A stretch of DNA of 64,000 bases, taken from the NCBI RefSeq assembly GCF_044502415.1, contig NZ_CP172402.1, one strand, 5' to 3'. Positions 8,788-17,072 of the stretch are shown here, piece after piece. Position numbers and translations under genes: made by a program. Numbering within the stretch: position 1 is the first letter of the stretch; every line of letters begins with the position of its first letter. The stretch is from Haloimpatiens lingqiaonensis. GTDB taxonomy: Bacteria; Bacillota; Clostridia; Clostridiales; Clostridiaceae. Below the pieces are notes generated by a model. That model saw nothing but the letters and a program-made list of their open reading frames with translations. It was not told the DNA's origin and ran no database searches.

Positions 8788-10416
8788 TTAAAGAACTTCT
8801 GTTTCCATTATTATTTGCTTAGCTTTCAATATTGAAGTAGCACTCATGGAGAACTCATCTAAGTCATATTCTACTAATAGAGGTATAACTCTTTCATCTC
8901 CTGCCACTTCTCCACACATTCCGCACCATTTACCTGCTCTGTGTGCAGCATCTATTGTATTTTTTATTAAAGCTAATACTGCTGGATGCATTGGATCATA
9001 TAAATATGATATCTTCTCATTCATTCTATCTGCAGCTAATGTATATTGAATCAAATCATTTGTTCCTATACTGAAGAAATCTGCATGTTTAGCAAATTCG
9101 TCTGCTGCTACTGCAGCAGCTGGTATTTCTACCATCATACCCACTTCTAAGTTTGCATTAAATTCTTTTCCTTCAGCTTTTAACTCTTCCATACACTCAT
9201 TAAGAACTTTCTTTGCCTCTAAAAATTCTGATACTGAAGATATCATAGGGAACATTATCTTAATATTTCCATAAGCTGATGCTCTTAATAAAGCTCTTAA
9301 TTGAACCTTAAATATATCTTTTCTATCTAAACATAATCTTATTGCTCTGTATCCTAAAAAAGGATTCATCTCTTCTGGTAATGGCAAATATGGAAGCTTT
9401 TTATCTCCACCTATGTCAAGGGTTCTTATTACCACAGGTTTTCCTTCTAATTTTTCTGCTACATACTTATAAGATTCAAATTGTTCTTCCTCTGTTGGCA
9501 TATCATTTCTATCCATATATAAGAATTCTGTTCTAAATAATCCTACTCCATCTCCGCCATTTTCTATAACTTGGTGTACATCCTCTGGTTTTCCTATGTT
9601 TCCAACTACCTCAACACGTTTTCCTGCCTTTGTCACTGTTTCAACACTTATTAATTTTCTAAGTTCTTCTTGCTCTCCTTGGAATTTAGCCTTCTTATCC
9701 TCATAAGCTTTTATTATTTCTTCACTTGGGTTGATTTCCACTATTCCTTCTATTCCATCAACTATAACTAAATCACCATCTTTAACTTCTTCAGTTATAT
9801 TTTGAAGTCCTACTACTGCTGGTATTTCAAGAGTCCTTGCCATTATAGCACTGTGAGAAGTTCTTCCACCTATATTTGTTAAGAAAGCGATTACCTTGCT
9901 CTTATCCAATTGCGCTGTATCTGATGGTGTTAAGTCATGAGCTACTACTACAGTATTTTCTTCTATATCACTTAAATCCCCAGAAGTTACTCCTAATAAA
10001 TTTTTTAATATTCTATCTCCTACATCCTTAACATCTGCTGCTCTCTCTCTCATATACTCATCTTCCATAGCTGCAAATATACCCATATACATATCAACTA
10101 CATCTTTAAGAGCTTTTTCAGCATTTACACTTGATGATTCTATATTCATCTCTATGGCGCCAGTGAATTCAGGGTCATCTAAAAGCATCATATGACTTTC
10201 AAAAACTGCTGCCTTATCCTTTCCTACTTCTCTTTCTGCTTTTTCCTTTATTTTAGTTAACTGTTCTCTTGATGCTTCTGCTGCATCCTTTAACCTTTGC
10301 TTTTCTGCTACTATATCTTCAACTTTTTTCTCTACCACATTTAGTTCTTGCTCTTTTTTTATAACAACTCTTCCTATAGCATATCCTTTTGATGCTGAAA
10401 TACCTTTTTTCAACAT
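8788..10416 (-). CDS. ptsI: PTS enzyme I (phosphoenolpyruvate-protein phosphotransferase)
   Basis: Enzyme I transfers phosphate from PEP to HPr, the first step of PTS sugar uptake. The 542-residue product has the N-terminal HPr-binding domain, the phospho-histidine motif GGRTSHSAIMART (about residue 188), the PEP-binding barrel with GLFRTEFLYMDR, and the signature SIGTNDLIQYTLAADR. I place the start at the ATG at 10416, which has AGGAGGAG 7 bases upstream; the ORF also contains an ATG at 10437 without a good site. No ptsH is adjacent. A consensus sigma-54 promoter lies about 80 bases upstream, and the divergent neighbour is a sigma-54 activator with an HPr domain, so expression is probably sigma-54 dependent. 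Confidence 0.97.
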   Translation of the reverse strand: MLKKGISASKGYAIGRVVIKKEQELNVVEKKVEDIVAEKQRLKDAAEASREQLTKIKEKAEREVGKDKAAVFESHMMLLDDPEFTGAIEMNIESSSVNAEKALKDVVDMYMGIFAAMEDEYMRERAADVKDVGDRILKNLLGVTSGDLSDIEENTVVVAHDLTPSDTAQLDKSKVIAFLTNIGGRTSHSAIMARTLEIPAVVGLQNITEEVKDGDLVIVDGIEGIVEINPSEEIIKAYEDKKAKFQGEQEELRKLISVETVTKAGKRVEVVGNIGKPEDVHQVIENGGDGVGLFRTEFLYMDRNDMPTEEEQFESYKYVAEKLEGKPVVIRTLDIGGDKKLPYLPLPEEMNPFLGYRAIRLCLDRKDIFKVQLRALLRASAYGNIKIMFPMISSVSEFLEAKKVLNECMEELKAEGKEFNANLEVGMMVEIPAAAVAADEFAKHADFFSIGTNDLIQYTLAADRMNEKISYLYDPMHPAVLALIKNTIDAAHRAGKWCGMCGEVAGDERVIPLLVEYDLDEFSMSATSILKAKQIIMETEVL

Positions 10417-10494
10417 TAAAAAACTCCTCCTAAACATTTAATATTATATAAATTCGTGAAATTTTACGTCAATTTAAACTTTTATATAAATTAA

Positions 10495-10511
10495 AGCAAT
10501 ATACATGCCAA
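10495..10511 (-). promoter_or_regulatory. sigma-54 (-24/-12) promoter of ptsI
   Basis: On the minus strand the sequence reads TTGGCATGTATATTGCT, matching YTGGCAYG-N4-TTGCW with exactly 10 bases between GG and GC. The expected transcript start is near 10484, giving a leader of about 68 bases before the ATG at 10416. Confidence 0.85.
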
Positions 10512-10642
10512 AGCTATTTTTTTATAAAATGAACTGCACCTATATTTTTTATATACACTTATATTCTACATATTTCTTCAATTTATTTATATTTTCAAAT
10601 AATTCTTTATTCCATCTCTCCATTTATGATACAATTTAAATA

Positions 10643-10659
10643 TTGATAAAATTTATCAA
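10643..10659. promoter_or_regulatory. palindromic operator / enhancer site 1
   Basis: TTGATAAAATTTATCAA is a perfect 17-base dyad. Its centre is about 167 bases upstream of the predicted ptsI start, a typical distance for a sigma-54 enhancer site. It is identical to site 3 at 10828-10844. Confidence 0.8.
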
Positions 10660-10797
10660 CTCACTTTATAAATATACTAATTTACTATTACAAATTTTAG
10701 TTTCATTTAAAATCAAATTATAGCTAAGCCATATTTAACTAAGTTTTTATCATAATAACAACATTAAATTTAATATTTATGAGATAATATTTATGGC

Positions 10798-10812
10798 TGA
10801 TAAAATTTATCA
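10798..10812. promoter_or_regulatory. palindromic operator / enhancer site 2
   Basis: TGATAAAATTTATCA is the same 15-base core as sites 1 and 3. Its centre is 31 bases from site 3, about three helical turns. Confidence 0.8.
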
Positions 10813-10827
10813 TACATATTTATAGTA

Positions 10828-10844
10828 TTGATAAAATTTATCAA
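10828..10844. promoter_or_regulatory. palindromic operator site 3, overlapping a possible -35 of the regulator gene
   Basis: TTGATAAAATTTATCAA again. Its first six bases (TTGATA) sit 16 bases before TATAGA (10850-10855), a plausible sigma-A promoter for the plus-strand regulator, which suggests autoregulation. The rest of the 505-bp gap 10438-10942 is AT-rich without a gene. Confidence 0.7.
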
Positions 10845-10942
10845 TGCATTATAGATTTTTATTAAAGGTAACAAACCGTAATAATAATTATTAGTATTAA
10901 TTATTATTTTTAAACCTAATTCTACGAAAGGAGACTTATAAA

Positions 10943-12943
10943 TTGTATAAAAAAACTTTGGTAGTAAATATAAATGAAGGAATTCACACTAGAATAGCTG
11001 CCTCTATTGTATTAAAAACCTCAGAATTAAAATCTAAATACAATATAAATCTTTTTATAAAAAAAAGTAATTCTTCATCAGAACCCTTTGCTATAAGTAT
11101 GTTAGCCCTCCTTTCCTTAAAAATACAAAAGGGTGAAACTATCGAAATATCTTGTAATGAGGATTCTGAAACTGCCTACCAGGCCGTAAATGAAATGTTT
11201 AACTTTATAAATTTTGAATTGAATTCAAATAATACTATGTCTAAACTAGATGCTATTATAGAAGAAAACACCATAGCAAATGAACAAATCATAGATAATA
11301 TACCTGTAGGAATAATAGTTATAGATTCAAACTGTCACATAGTTAAGATAAATGAATATGCATTAAATTTAATAGATAGTTCTGAAAAAAAGGTGTATGG
11401 TAAGTACATAAAAGACATAATTCCTACATCAGAACTTCCATCAGTACTTAAAGATAGAATTCATCAAATAGGTCAAATTCAGCATATAAATAATAATATT
11501 ACTATAAGCAATAGAGCTCCAATTTTAGGTAAGAATAATGAAATATTAGGTGCCATTAGTGTATTTCAAGATATATCAGAAGTCATAGGTATACAAGAGT
11601 TAAATGAGAAATTCATAAAAATATTAGAAGCATCTCACGATTTAATTTGTTTCGTAGATGAACATAGAAAGATTAGTTATTTAAATCCTGCTTATGAAAA
11701 ACATTTTAACATAAATAAGAATTTCATTCTAGGCATGGACTTAATGGATATATCTCCTAATGGATTACGAATAAAAGTTTTTAATACAAAAGAAAAATTA
11801 GAAAAGTTTTTTCATAGAAAAGATAATCAAGAGATAGTTTCAACTATAGAACCTATATTTATTGATGATAAGTTTAAAGGTATAATCTCCATATCAAAGC
11901 CTATTAATGAAATGAAGGAATTAGTTAGTAAGCTAGAGCGTTCTCAGGAAGAACTTAATTATTATAGAGATGAAATAAGAAGACACTCCCTACTAAATTT
12001 CTCCTTTAAAGAAATAATCGGTAACAGTGGTTCTTTACGTGAAGTGTTATATATTGCTCAAAAGGCCTCTGATTCTACTTCTACAGTTTTAATAAGGGGA
12101 GAAAGCGGAACTGGAAAAGAACTTATAGCCAAAGCTATTCATTATAACAGTCCAAGAAAAAACAATACTTTAGTAAGAGTAAATTGTGCCGCTATTCCTG
12201 AAAATCTTTTAGAAAGTGAGCTTTTTGGATATGAAAAAGGTGCTTTTACTGGAGCAACTAATAGTAAACCTGGCAAATTTAATTTAGCAGATAAGGGTAC
12301 AATCTTTTTAGATGAAATAGGAGATATGCCCATAAGTATGCAGGCAAAACTCCTTAGAGTACTTCAAGACATGGAATTTGAAAGTGTTGGAGGATTAAAA
12401 ACTCAAAAGGTAGATGTAAGGATTATAGCTGCCACCAATAGGGATTTAGAAACCATGATAAAAAACGGTCAATTCAGAGAAGATCTATATTACAGACTAA
12501 ATGTTATTAACATAACCCTGCCCCCTCTTAGGGAACGAAAAGAAGATATAAGTCTTTTGGTGGAACATTTTATACAAAAATTAAATACTAAGCTTAATAA
12601 AAATATAAAAGGCATAACCAACGACTGTATTATATACCTAGAAAAATATCATTGGCCTGGCAATATAAGAGAACTGGAAAACATAATTGAAAGAGCGATG
12701 AACATGTGTGACGGAAATTTAATAACTTTAAAGGACCTACCCTTCCATATTAGAAGTATGGATAATAAAGATGAAAATCTTATCAATCTAGTAGATGGTG
12801 AACTACTACCTTTAGAGGAATATGAAAAAGAAATTATTAAAATAGCTATGCAAAAATATAAAAGCTTTAATAAGGCTGGAAAAGCCTTAGGCATCACTCA
12901 CAGAACTGTATCACTAAAATGCAAAAAATACGGCATTACATAA
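10943..12943 (+). CDS. sigma-54-dependent activator with N-terminal HPr domain and PAS domains
   Basis: This 666-residue enhancer-binding protein is divergent from ptsI. It starts at a TTG (10943) with AAAGGAGA 8 bases upstream. Residues 1-90 form an HPr-like domain with GIHTR, placing a histidine at position 15 exactly as in HPr. Two PAS-like domains follow (about 105-220 and 225-325), then a short coiled region. The AAA+ domain has Walker A GESGTGKE (about 386), the sigma-54 contact loop GAFTGA (about 433) and Walker B FLDEIGD. A Fis-type helix-turn-helix ends the protein (about 638-666). I infer that enzyme I or HPr phosphorylates His15, so the regulator reads PTS load and controls ptsI through the palindromes between the two genes. 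The PAS ligands are unknown. Confidence 0.93.
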   Translation: MYKKTLVVNINEGIHTRIAASIVLKTSELKSKYNINLFIKKSNSSSEPFAISMLALLSLKIQKGETIEISCNEDSETAYQAVNEMFNFINFELNSNNTMSKLDAIIEENTIANEQIIDNIPVGIIVIDSNCHIVKINEYALNLIDSSEKKVYGKYIKDIIPTSELPSVLKDRIHQIGQIQHINNNITISNRAPILGKNNEILGAISVFQDISEVIGIQELNEKFIKILEASHDLICFVDEHRKISYLNPAYEKHFNINKNFILGMDLMDISPNGLRIKVFNTKEKLEKFFHRKDNQEIVSTIEPIFIDDKFKGIISISKPINEMKELVSKLERSQEELNYYRDEIRRHSLLNFSFKEIIGNSGSLREVLYIAQKASDSTSTVLIRGESGTGKELIAKAIHYNSPRKNNTLVRVNCAAIPENLLESELFGYEKGAFTGATNSKPGKFNLADKGTIFLDEIGDMPISMQAKLLRVLQDMEFESVGGLKTQKVDVRIIAATNRDLETMIKNGQFREDLYYRLNVINITLPPLRERKEDISLLVEHFIQKLNTKLNKNIKGITNDCIIYLEKYHWPGNIRELENIIERAMNMCDGNLITLKDLPFHIRSMDNKDENLINLVDGELLPLEEYEKEIIKIAMQKYKSFNKAGKALGITHRTVSLKCKKYGIT

Positions 12944-12970
12944 GAAAATTGTGACGTTGTCACAATTTTC
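12944..12970 (+). terminator. hairpin at the end of the activator gene
   Basis: GAAAATTGTGAC (12944-12955) pairs perfectly with GTCACAATTTTC (12959-12970), starting at the stop codon. The T-run is within the stem end, so its strength as a terminator is uncertain. Confidence 0.65.
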
Positions 12971-12976
12971 AGTGGA

Positions 12977-13004
12977 CTAGGGGGCTAGGGGGCTAGGGGG
13001 CTAG
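12977..13004. repeat. tandem octamer CTAGGGGG
   Basis: Three and a half copies of CTAGGGGG in tandem, an unusually G-rich patch for this AT-rich DNA. Confidence 0.9.
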
Positions 13005-13005
13005 T

Positions 13006-13056
13006 AAAAGATAGCTAACATAATTTCACAACGTGAAATTATGTTAGCTATCTTTT
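13006..13056. terminator. 24-bp perfect hairpin, left arm of repeat island
   Basis: Positions 13006-13029 and 13033-13056 are exact reverse complements around a 3-base loop, with AAAA and TTTT flanks, so it can terminate in both directions. Its upper stem (AACATAATTTCA) recurs in the right-arm hairpin at 13736-13790. Confidence 0.85.
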
Positions 13057-13325
13057 TGGACTTAACTAAAATCTTTTATTGGCGGTAGCCAGACTAAATA
13101 TATAAATATCAGATATCAAATATCAAATATCAAATAATGTGGATTTTCTTCATTTTATTCAGAAAATCTTTAATTTATAAATAAAAAAGCGTTTATAATC
13201 TTTTAGGCGGAACCTTTCGAAAAGTTATATGATACTTATTAAAATAAAATAGTAATTAAAATTCAATTTTATTTTAAATTTTCACAAAAGTAGGTTAACC
13301 CAACCATCTTCTATAATAAACAGAG

Positions 13326-13449
13326 CTCTAACCTTCAGATGGAGTTTTTACTCCAACTGAAGGTTAGAGATCGTTATCCAGGACGTAGCTGCCGTTATCT
13401 CCCACTTTGTTAGAAGTGTGAGTGTTACGGCAGGTAAGTCTCTGGATAA
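13326..13449. ncRNA. strongly folded core, putative structured RNA
   Basis: Two adjoining hairpins. The first pairs 13326-13338 with 13357-13369 (13 bp) and continues with TGGAG/CTCCA (13340-13344 / 13351-13355). The second is nested: 13374-13381 with 13442-13449, GAC/GTC, 13389-13395 with 13427-13433 (CTGCCGT/ACGGCAG), and CTC.CACTT with AAGTG.GAG at the tip. The layout resembles the RNA at the right end of IS605/IStron-type elements, but no transposase or TnpB reading frame is present. Strand and identity are not established. Confidence 0.55.
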
Positions 13450-13735
13450 ATTTTTCATTATAAATCAACAGGCTACGCCAAAAAAACTTTTTAAGTGCTC
13501 AACTTTTTACCTTATAGCTTGTTTTACTATTACATTTTATTTAATTAAAGATTTTCCAGAACATAGTGGAGGAAAATCTCCCTTAACTCTTACTTCTTAC
13601 TTTTTACCTCTTACTTAATTCTTACTTCCTCCACAAATTCTAATTTAAGAAATTCCATAGGAATTTCAACATTATTTGATATTTAATATTTGATATTTCC
13701 CCTGGCTGCCGCCAATAAAAGATTTGAGTTAAGGC

Positions 13736-13790
13736 AAAAAAGACAAATAACATAATTTCACGTTATGAAATTATGTTATTTGTCTTTTTT
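13736..13790. terminator. 25-bp perfect hairpin, right arm of repeat island
   Basis: Positions 13736-13760 and 13766-13790 are exact reverse complements around CGTTA, with A6 and T6 at the base. It shares the stem core with the left-arm hairpin at 13006-13056. Confidence 0.85.
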
Positions 13791-13831
13791 AATTCTAAAA
13801 TTTTTCATAATGCAATGGAGAAAAATTCACC

Positions 13832-13863
13832 TTAATTATTAATTATTAATTATTAATTATTAA
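13832..13863. repeat. heptamer microsatellite TTAATTA
   Basis: Four and a half tandem copies of TTAATTA just outside the inverted arms. Confidence 0.9.
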
Positions 13864-13964
13864 CTCTCCATTCTCAACTTTCAATTCTCCACTATAACTT
13901 CTTACTAACTGTCAACTGTCCTTTGTCAATTGTCAATTGTCTCTAGCCCACTAATTCTGGTCCA

Positions 13965-14849
13965 CTAAAAAAGTAGCTTTTTAACGTTATGAAAAAACAC
14001 TGTTACTGCCAATAAATCCGCACAACCACCAGGGCTTATGTTTCTGCTTATAAATTCATCATTTAAGTCCTTTACAGCTTTTCGTCCATTTTTAGTTTGC
14101 ATTCCACCGATTTTCATTATGTATTTCGCTTTATTTTGAACTTCTTTTAAAACCTCTATATTGTGCCTATGTATTACATTAGTATCCTCACAACAACTCA
14201 TTATACCAATTAAAGTGTGCACTAATCTGTCATTTGTATCTAAATCATTGTTTTCTTCATATATTTTTAAAGAATGCTCAAAAACTATAGGTATTCCCTT
14301 TTCTACTTCTCCACGTATTCCCTTAATACCATAGTTTTTATATAGAAATTCTCCATAAGTAAGGCTATTTTCATCTTTTCCATCCATAGCTTCTTCTAAA
14401 TCTTCCCTTACTATTCCTTTAGTCATTCTTTTTATAGTATTCTCTATTTCATCAAAATTCTTTTTCTCGTACATAGTCTTTAAAGCTGCTATACAAGATA
14501 AGCCCATTAAAAATATCATACCCTTATGAGTATTTACCCCATTAGTGCTTTGAAGCATATGCTTGTCCCCTATTTTACCTATGTCCCTTGCCTCTTTAAA
14601 AATCTCTTTTTCGCCTTTAGAACTAAATCCAATTTCACTAAACTTGATCATGGTTTCCATAAGAGCACAGGTGCTATCTATAAAAGTAAAATAATTCATA
14701 TCTTTGTGAGCTCCGTTACTCACAGGAGTTACAAGACCGGGTTTAGGGAAAGCACTTACCTCATAGAGCATAGCCTTTACCGCCAAACTAGCTACAGTAT
14801 AAATTTTATCTTTATGATTGTATTGTTCTCTATAGTTTTCTTTATTCAT
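13965..14849 (-). CDS. citG: triphosphoribosyl-dephospho-CoA synthase CitG
   Basis: CitG makes the precursor of the citrate-lyase-type prosthetic group from dephospho-CoA and ATP. The 294-residue product has the family start ASLAVKAMLYEVSAFPKPGLVTP, with the KPGLV core, and the Gly-rich C-terminal SPGGCADLLA motif. The length is normal. It overlaps citX by 8 bases and is the last gene of the citramalate lyase maturation set. Since citF/citE/citD in this operon work on citramalate, the group it makes is attached to CitD for glutamate fermentation. Confidence 0.93.
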   Translation of the reverse strand: MNKENYREQYNHKDKIYTVASLAVKAMLYEVSAFPKPGLVTPVSNGAHKDMNYFTFIDSTCALMETMIKFSEIGFSSKGEKEIFKEARDIGKIGDKHMLQSTNGVNTHKGMIFLMGLSCIAALKTMYEKKNFDEIENTIKRMTKGIVREDLEEAMDGKDENSLTYGEFLYKNYGIKGIRGEVEKGIPIVFEHSLKIYEENNDLDTNDRLVHTLIGIMSCCEDTNVIHRHNIEVLKEVQNKAKYIMKIGGMQTKNGRKAVKDLNDEFISRNISPGGCADLLAVTVFFHNVKKLLF

Positions 14850-15429
14850 GCCTATTCTCCATATGTTTTTTTATATATTCCTCAAAGCTTTTCTCTATAA
14901 AATCAACTATCTCCTTTTGGCTGTGCCTTCTACTTCTTACGCATAGGTGAGCATCCTCATTACATATAAAGCACTTCCTACTAGATAACCCCAATTCTCT
15001 CCTACTTATCCCCTGACCTTTTTCATTATACACATCTATATCCACAAATCTTCCCAATGGGTGCTTTTCTTCTATAGTTATGCACAGCTTTTTTACGTCT
15101 ACAATATTTTTATTAACTACCATAAAAAATATAGGCCCTTCTGGAGTGAATTCTAATTGTTTAAATAATATATTCTCGCTGCTTTTTTCTATTATGGCTG
15201 TTTCCTGAGATTTTATATTTGTACAATCATATAAACTTCCCACATTAAAAACTTTTATTAATTCATTTTTTAATACATTTACTATTTCCCTAGTTAATGT
15301 ATTATCCTTATTAAGCCCTGGGTAATTAGCTCTTACTACTATCAATGTATTTAAATATTTATCTAATATTTGTTTCTGCCTATCTACTCTTTTTTCCCTA
15401 GCATCTAATATATCTTCTGCACTATACAT
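14842..15429 (-). CDS. citX: apo-citrate/citramalate lyase phosphoribosyl-dephospho-CoA transferase CitX
   Basis: CitX loads the phosphoribosyl-dephospho-CoA group onto a serine of the acyl carrier CitD. The 195-residue sequence carries the family features: an R-X-N-YPG motif early (VRANYPG), FMVV in the middle, HPLGR-DIDVY and a C-terminal SRKCFICNEDAHLCVRSRRH block. It sits 4 bases after citC and overlaps citG, so the three are co-translated. Confidence 0.92.
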   Translation of the reverse strand: MYSAEDILDAREKRVDRQKQILDKYLNTLIVVRANYPGLNKDNTLTREIVNVLKNELIKVFNVGSLYDCTNIKSQETAIIEKSSENILFKQLEFTPEGPIFFMVVNKNIVDVKKLCITIEEKHPLGRFVDIDVYNEKGQGISRRELGLSSRKCFICNEDAHLCVRSRRHSQKEIVDFIEKSFEEYIKKHMENRHE

Positions 15430-15433
15430 ATGT

Positions 15434-16480
15434 CTAATGTGGAGAATTACTTTTCTTTATCTTCTCCATTATCTCCTTTCCTTTTTCCGTATTTAAAAAT
15501 TCAAAGGTAACTTCAGGTATTAAATTTTTCAATTCTTCTATTTTATCTTCCTTTATAAACTCCCTAACCCTAGATGCACTTATAGCCTCACCACTAAATT
15601 CTTTTCTCTTAATTTCTGTAACTTCTACACCATAATTAATTAGTACCTCTTTTAATGTAGCATTATAGGCTCTAGTTACATTGCAATAAGGTTCTTCTCC
15701 TACAAATCTGTTGTTTATATTTAACTCCTTACAAAAGTATTCTCCAAATATATTTGCATCTAGCTTTGTAAATCCTTTTAGTCTTTCATCTTCTTTTCTT
15801 AAAAAATATGAAGGAAATGTAGCTGAAGATATTATATACTCCGTTCCGGGTATGACTTTTACATTCTTTAAATCTTCCACTCCCTTTTTAACCAATCCGT
15901 ATCTTTCTTTAAAAGGGAAAAGTGATTTATCTTCTTCCACTATAAAAACTAAAACTTCTTCACTTTCCATAGCTGCTTTTTCTATTAAATATCTATGTCC
16001 CTTTGTAAAAGGATTGCAATTCATAACGATAGCAGATCTTTTTTTATTCACATCTATATCATATTTCTTAATTATGTTTTTAAGTGTACCTTTTATATCA
16101 TATATGCCTCTTTCTAATAAAGCTACTTCATCTACCTTTGTAACTGTATTAAAATTTAGTGATGAAAATATATCTATATTTTTAGGCTTAGTAAATATAA
16201 AATTGTGATAAATCCCCTGTTCAAAAGACTTATCTATTAAATTGGTTATAAGTGTAGATGTAACCCCTTCCCCCTGTAAATCAGGAGATACAGCAAAACA
16301 CTTAAACACATTTTTAGCCTTAGAACAAGTAGCCACTATTTTATCCACATTATTTCTTAAAACTATAGTATAATCCACATCTTTATCCAGAATTAAACCA
16401 AAACTGTTTAAAAACTCTTCCACTTCTTTTCTTTCTTCTTCTTTTCTTAAATTTATTTTTGATAGTTTTAAGTCGTACAT
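15434..16480 (-). CDS. citC: citrate/citramalate lyase ligase CitC
   Basis: CitC acetylates the prosthetic group of CitD using acetate and ATP, which turns the lyase on. The 348-residue protein has an N-terminal GNAT-like part (about 1-120, with FAVSPDLQGEG) and a C-terminal nucleotidyltransferase domain with NPFTKGHRYLIE, the HxGH-like ATP site, and the late SASRVREFI motif. The length is as expected for the family. Together with citX and citG it forms a maturation module downstream of the structural genes. Confidence 0.94.
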   Translation of the reverse strand: MYDLKLSKINLRKEEERKEVEEFLNSFGLILDKDVDYTIVLRNNVDKIVATCSKAKNVFKCFAVSPDLQGEGVTSTLITNLIDKSFEQGIYHNFIFTKPKNIDIFSSLNFNTVTKVDEVALLERGIYDIKGTLKNIIKKYDIDVNKKRSAIVMNCNPFTKGHRYLIEKAAMESEEVLVFIVEEDKSLFPFKERYGLVKKGVEDLKNVKVIPGTEYIISSATFPSYFLRKEDERLKGFTKLDANIFGEYFCKELNINNRFVGEEPYCNVTRAYNATLKEVLINYGVEVTEIKRKEFSGEAISASRVREFIKEDKIEELKNLIPEVTFEFLNTEKGKEIMEKIKKSNSPH

Positions 16481-16517
16481 ATAAAATCACCCTTATTTTT
16501 TAATTAAATTTTTTAAA

Positions 16518-16952
16518 TTATATTAGTGCTTTTAAACATTCAATCACTATATCTGGTCTATCTATGTAAACTTCATGCTCACTATTTTCCGCAATTACTA
16601 GCTTTCCCTTATTTGAAAGCTTTGATAACTCTATTTGCAAATCACGCCACTGAGCTTCATATAATACAGCTTCTTTCTCTGGAATCTGATACTTAATCCA
16701 GCTATCCACTGCTATCTTACTATCCCTTGCTATTACTATAAGAGGAACATTAGGAAACTCTGAAATACTTTTTATGTCTTTACTATCCCTATCCCAATTT
16801 TCAAATTCCTCTGCTATAGTTTTGTGAAGTACATTACTTGTAAAAAACCCCTCTACATTTTTCATATCACTACAGCACATGCGTTTTATATAACTTGAAA
16901 TAATATTTTCATTCTGAATCTTTAATTCTTCCTTAGATTTTTTTGAAGCCCC
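16518..16952 (-). pseudogene. alpha/beta hydrolase, C-terminal remnant
   Basis: This remnant is open from just after a TAG at 16953-16955, with its first ATG at 16880 (120 aa). It keeps only the C-terminal half of an alpha/beta hydrolase: a cap-like region, the VPLIVIARD strand and the final SEHEVYIDRPDIVI segment with the catalytic His. The nucleophile elbow (GxSxG) and oxyanion region are absent. It sits between citF and citC in the operon and is probably transcribed but inactive as a hydrolase. Confidence 0.7.
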
Positions 16953-17072
16953 CTAAATATTTTTTCCCCTATTCCATATGCCAAATTTTTTTATACAACT
17001 CTCTTCTTTCAAGTTCTCTTTAGCTGATGCAATTTTTCCTTTATTACTTGTTACAAATACAATTTCTTTCAT
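16953..17072 (-). pseudogene. RdgB/HAM1-like N-terminal fragment
   Basis: An ATG at 17072 opens a 39-codon frame beginning MKEIVFVTSNKGKIASAKE, which resembles the nucleotide-binding start of the RdgB/HAM1 family of inosine/xanthosine triphosphate pyrophosphatases (T/SNKGK motif). It stops at TAG 16953-16955. The hydrolase remnant continues downstream in the same frame, so the two pieces may be relics of one deletion-fused gene. Confidence 0.55.

Larger units (their letters stand above)
12972..13972. repeat. gene-free repeat island with imperfect terminal inverted repeats
   Basis: This 1-kb stretch has no convincing gene. Its ends are inverted: the left begins AGTGGACTAG...GGGCTAG, and the right, read backwards, begins AGTGGACCAGAATTAGTGGG. 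Nested inside are long inverted arms: about 13006-13200 against about 13535-13790. They share TAAAATCTTTTATTGGCGG-like and ATCAAATATCAAATAATG-like blocks and a GATTTTC block. A folded core lies at 13326-13449. The island looks like a decayed or non-autonomous mobile element with later repeat insertions. Confidence 0.65.

Noticed and set aside
12972..13130. CRISPR array made of CTAGGGGG or ATATCAA copies
   Set aside because: Units are contiguous, 7-8 bases long and without spacers, and no cas genes are present.
13418..13618. 66-residue plus-strand reading frame in the repeat island
   Set aside because: It starts inside the folded core, has no ribosome site, and runs through repeat tracts; its composition does not look like protein.
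14526..14900. 124-residue plus-strand reading frame
   Set aside because: It lies opposite citG/citX and is explained by their codon use.
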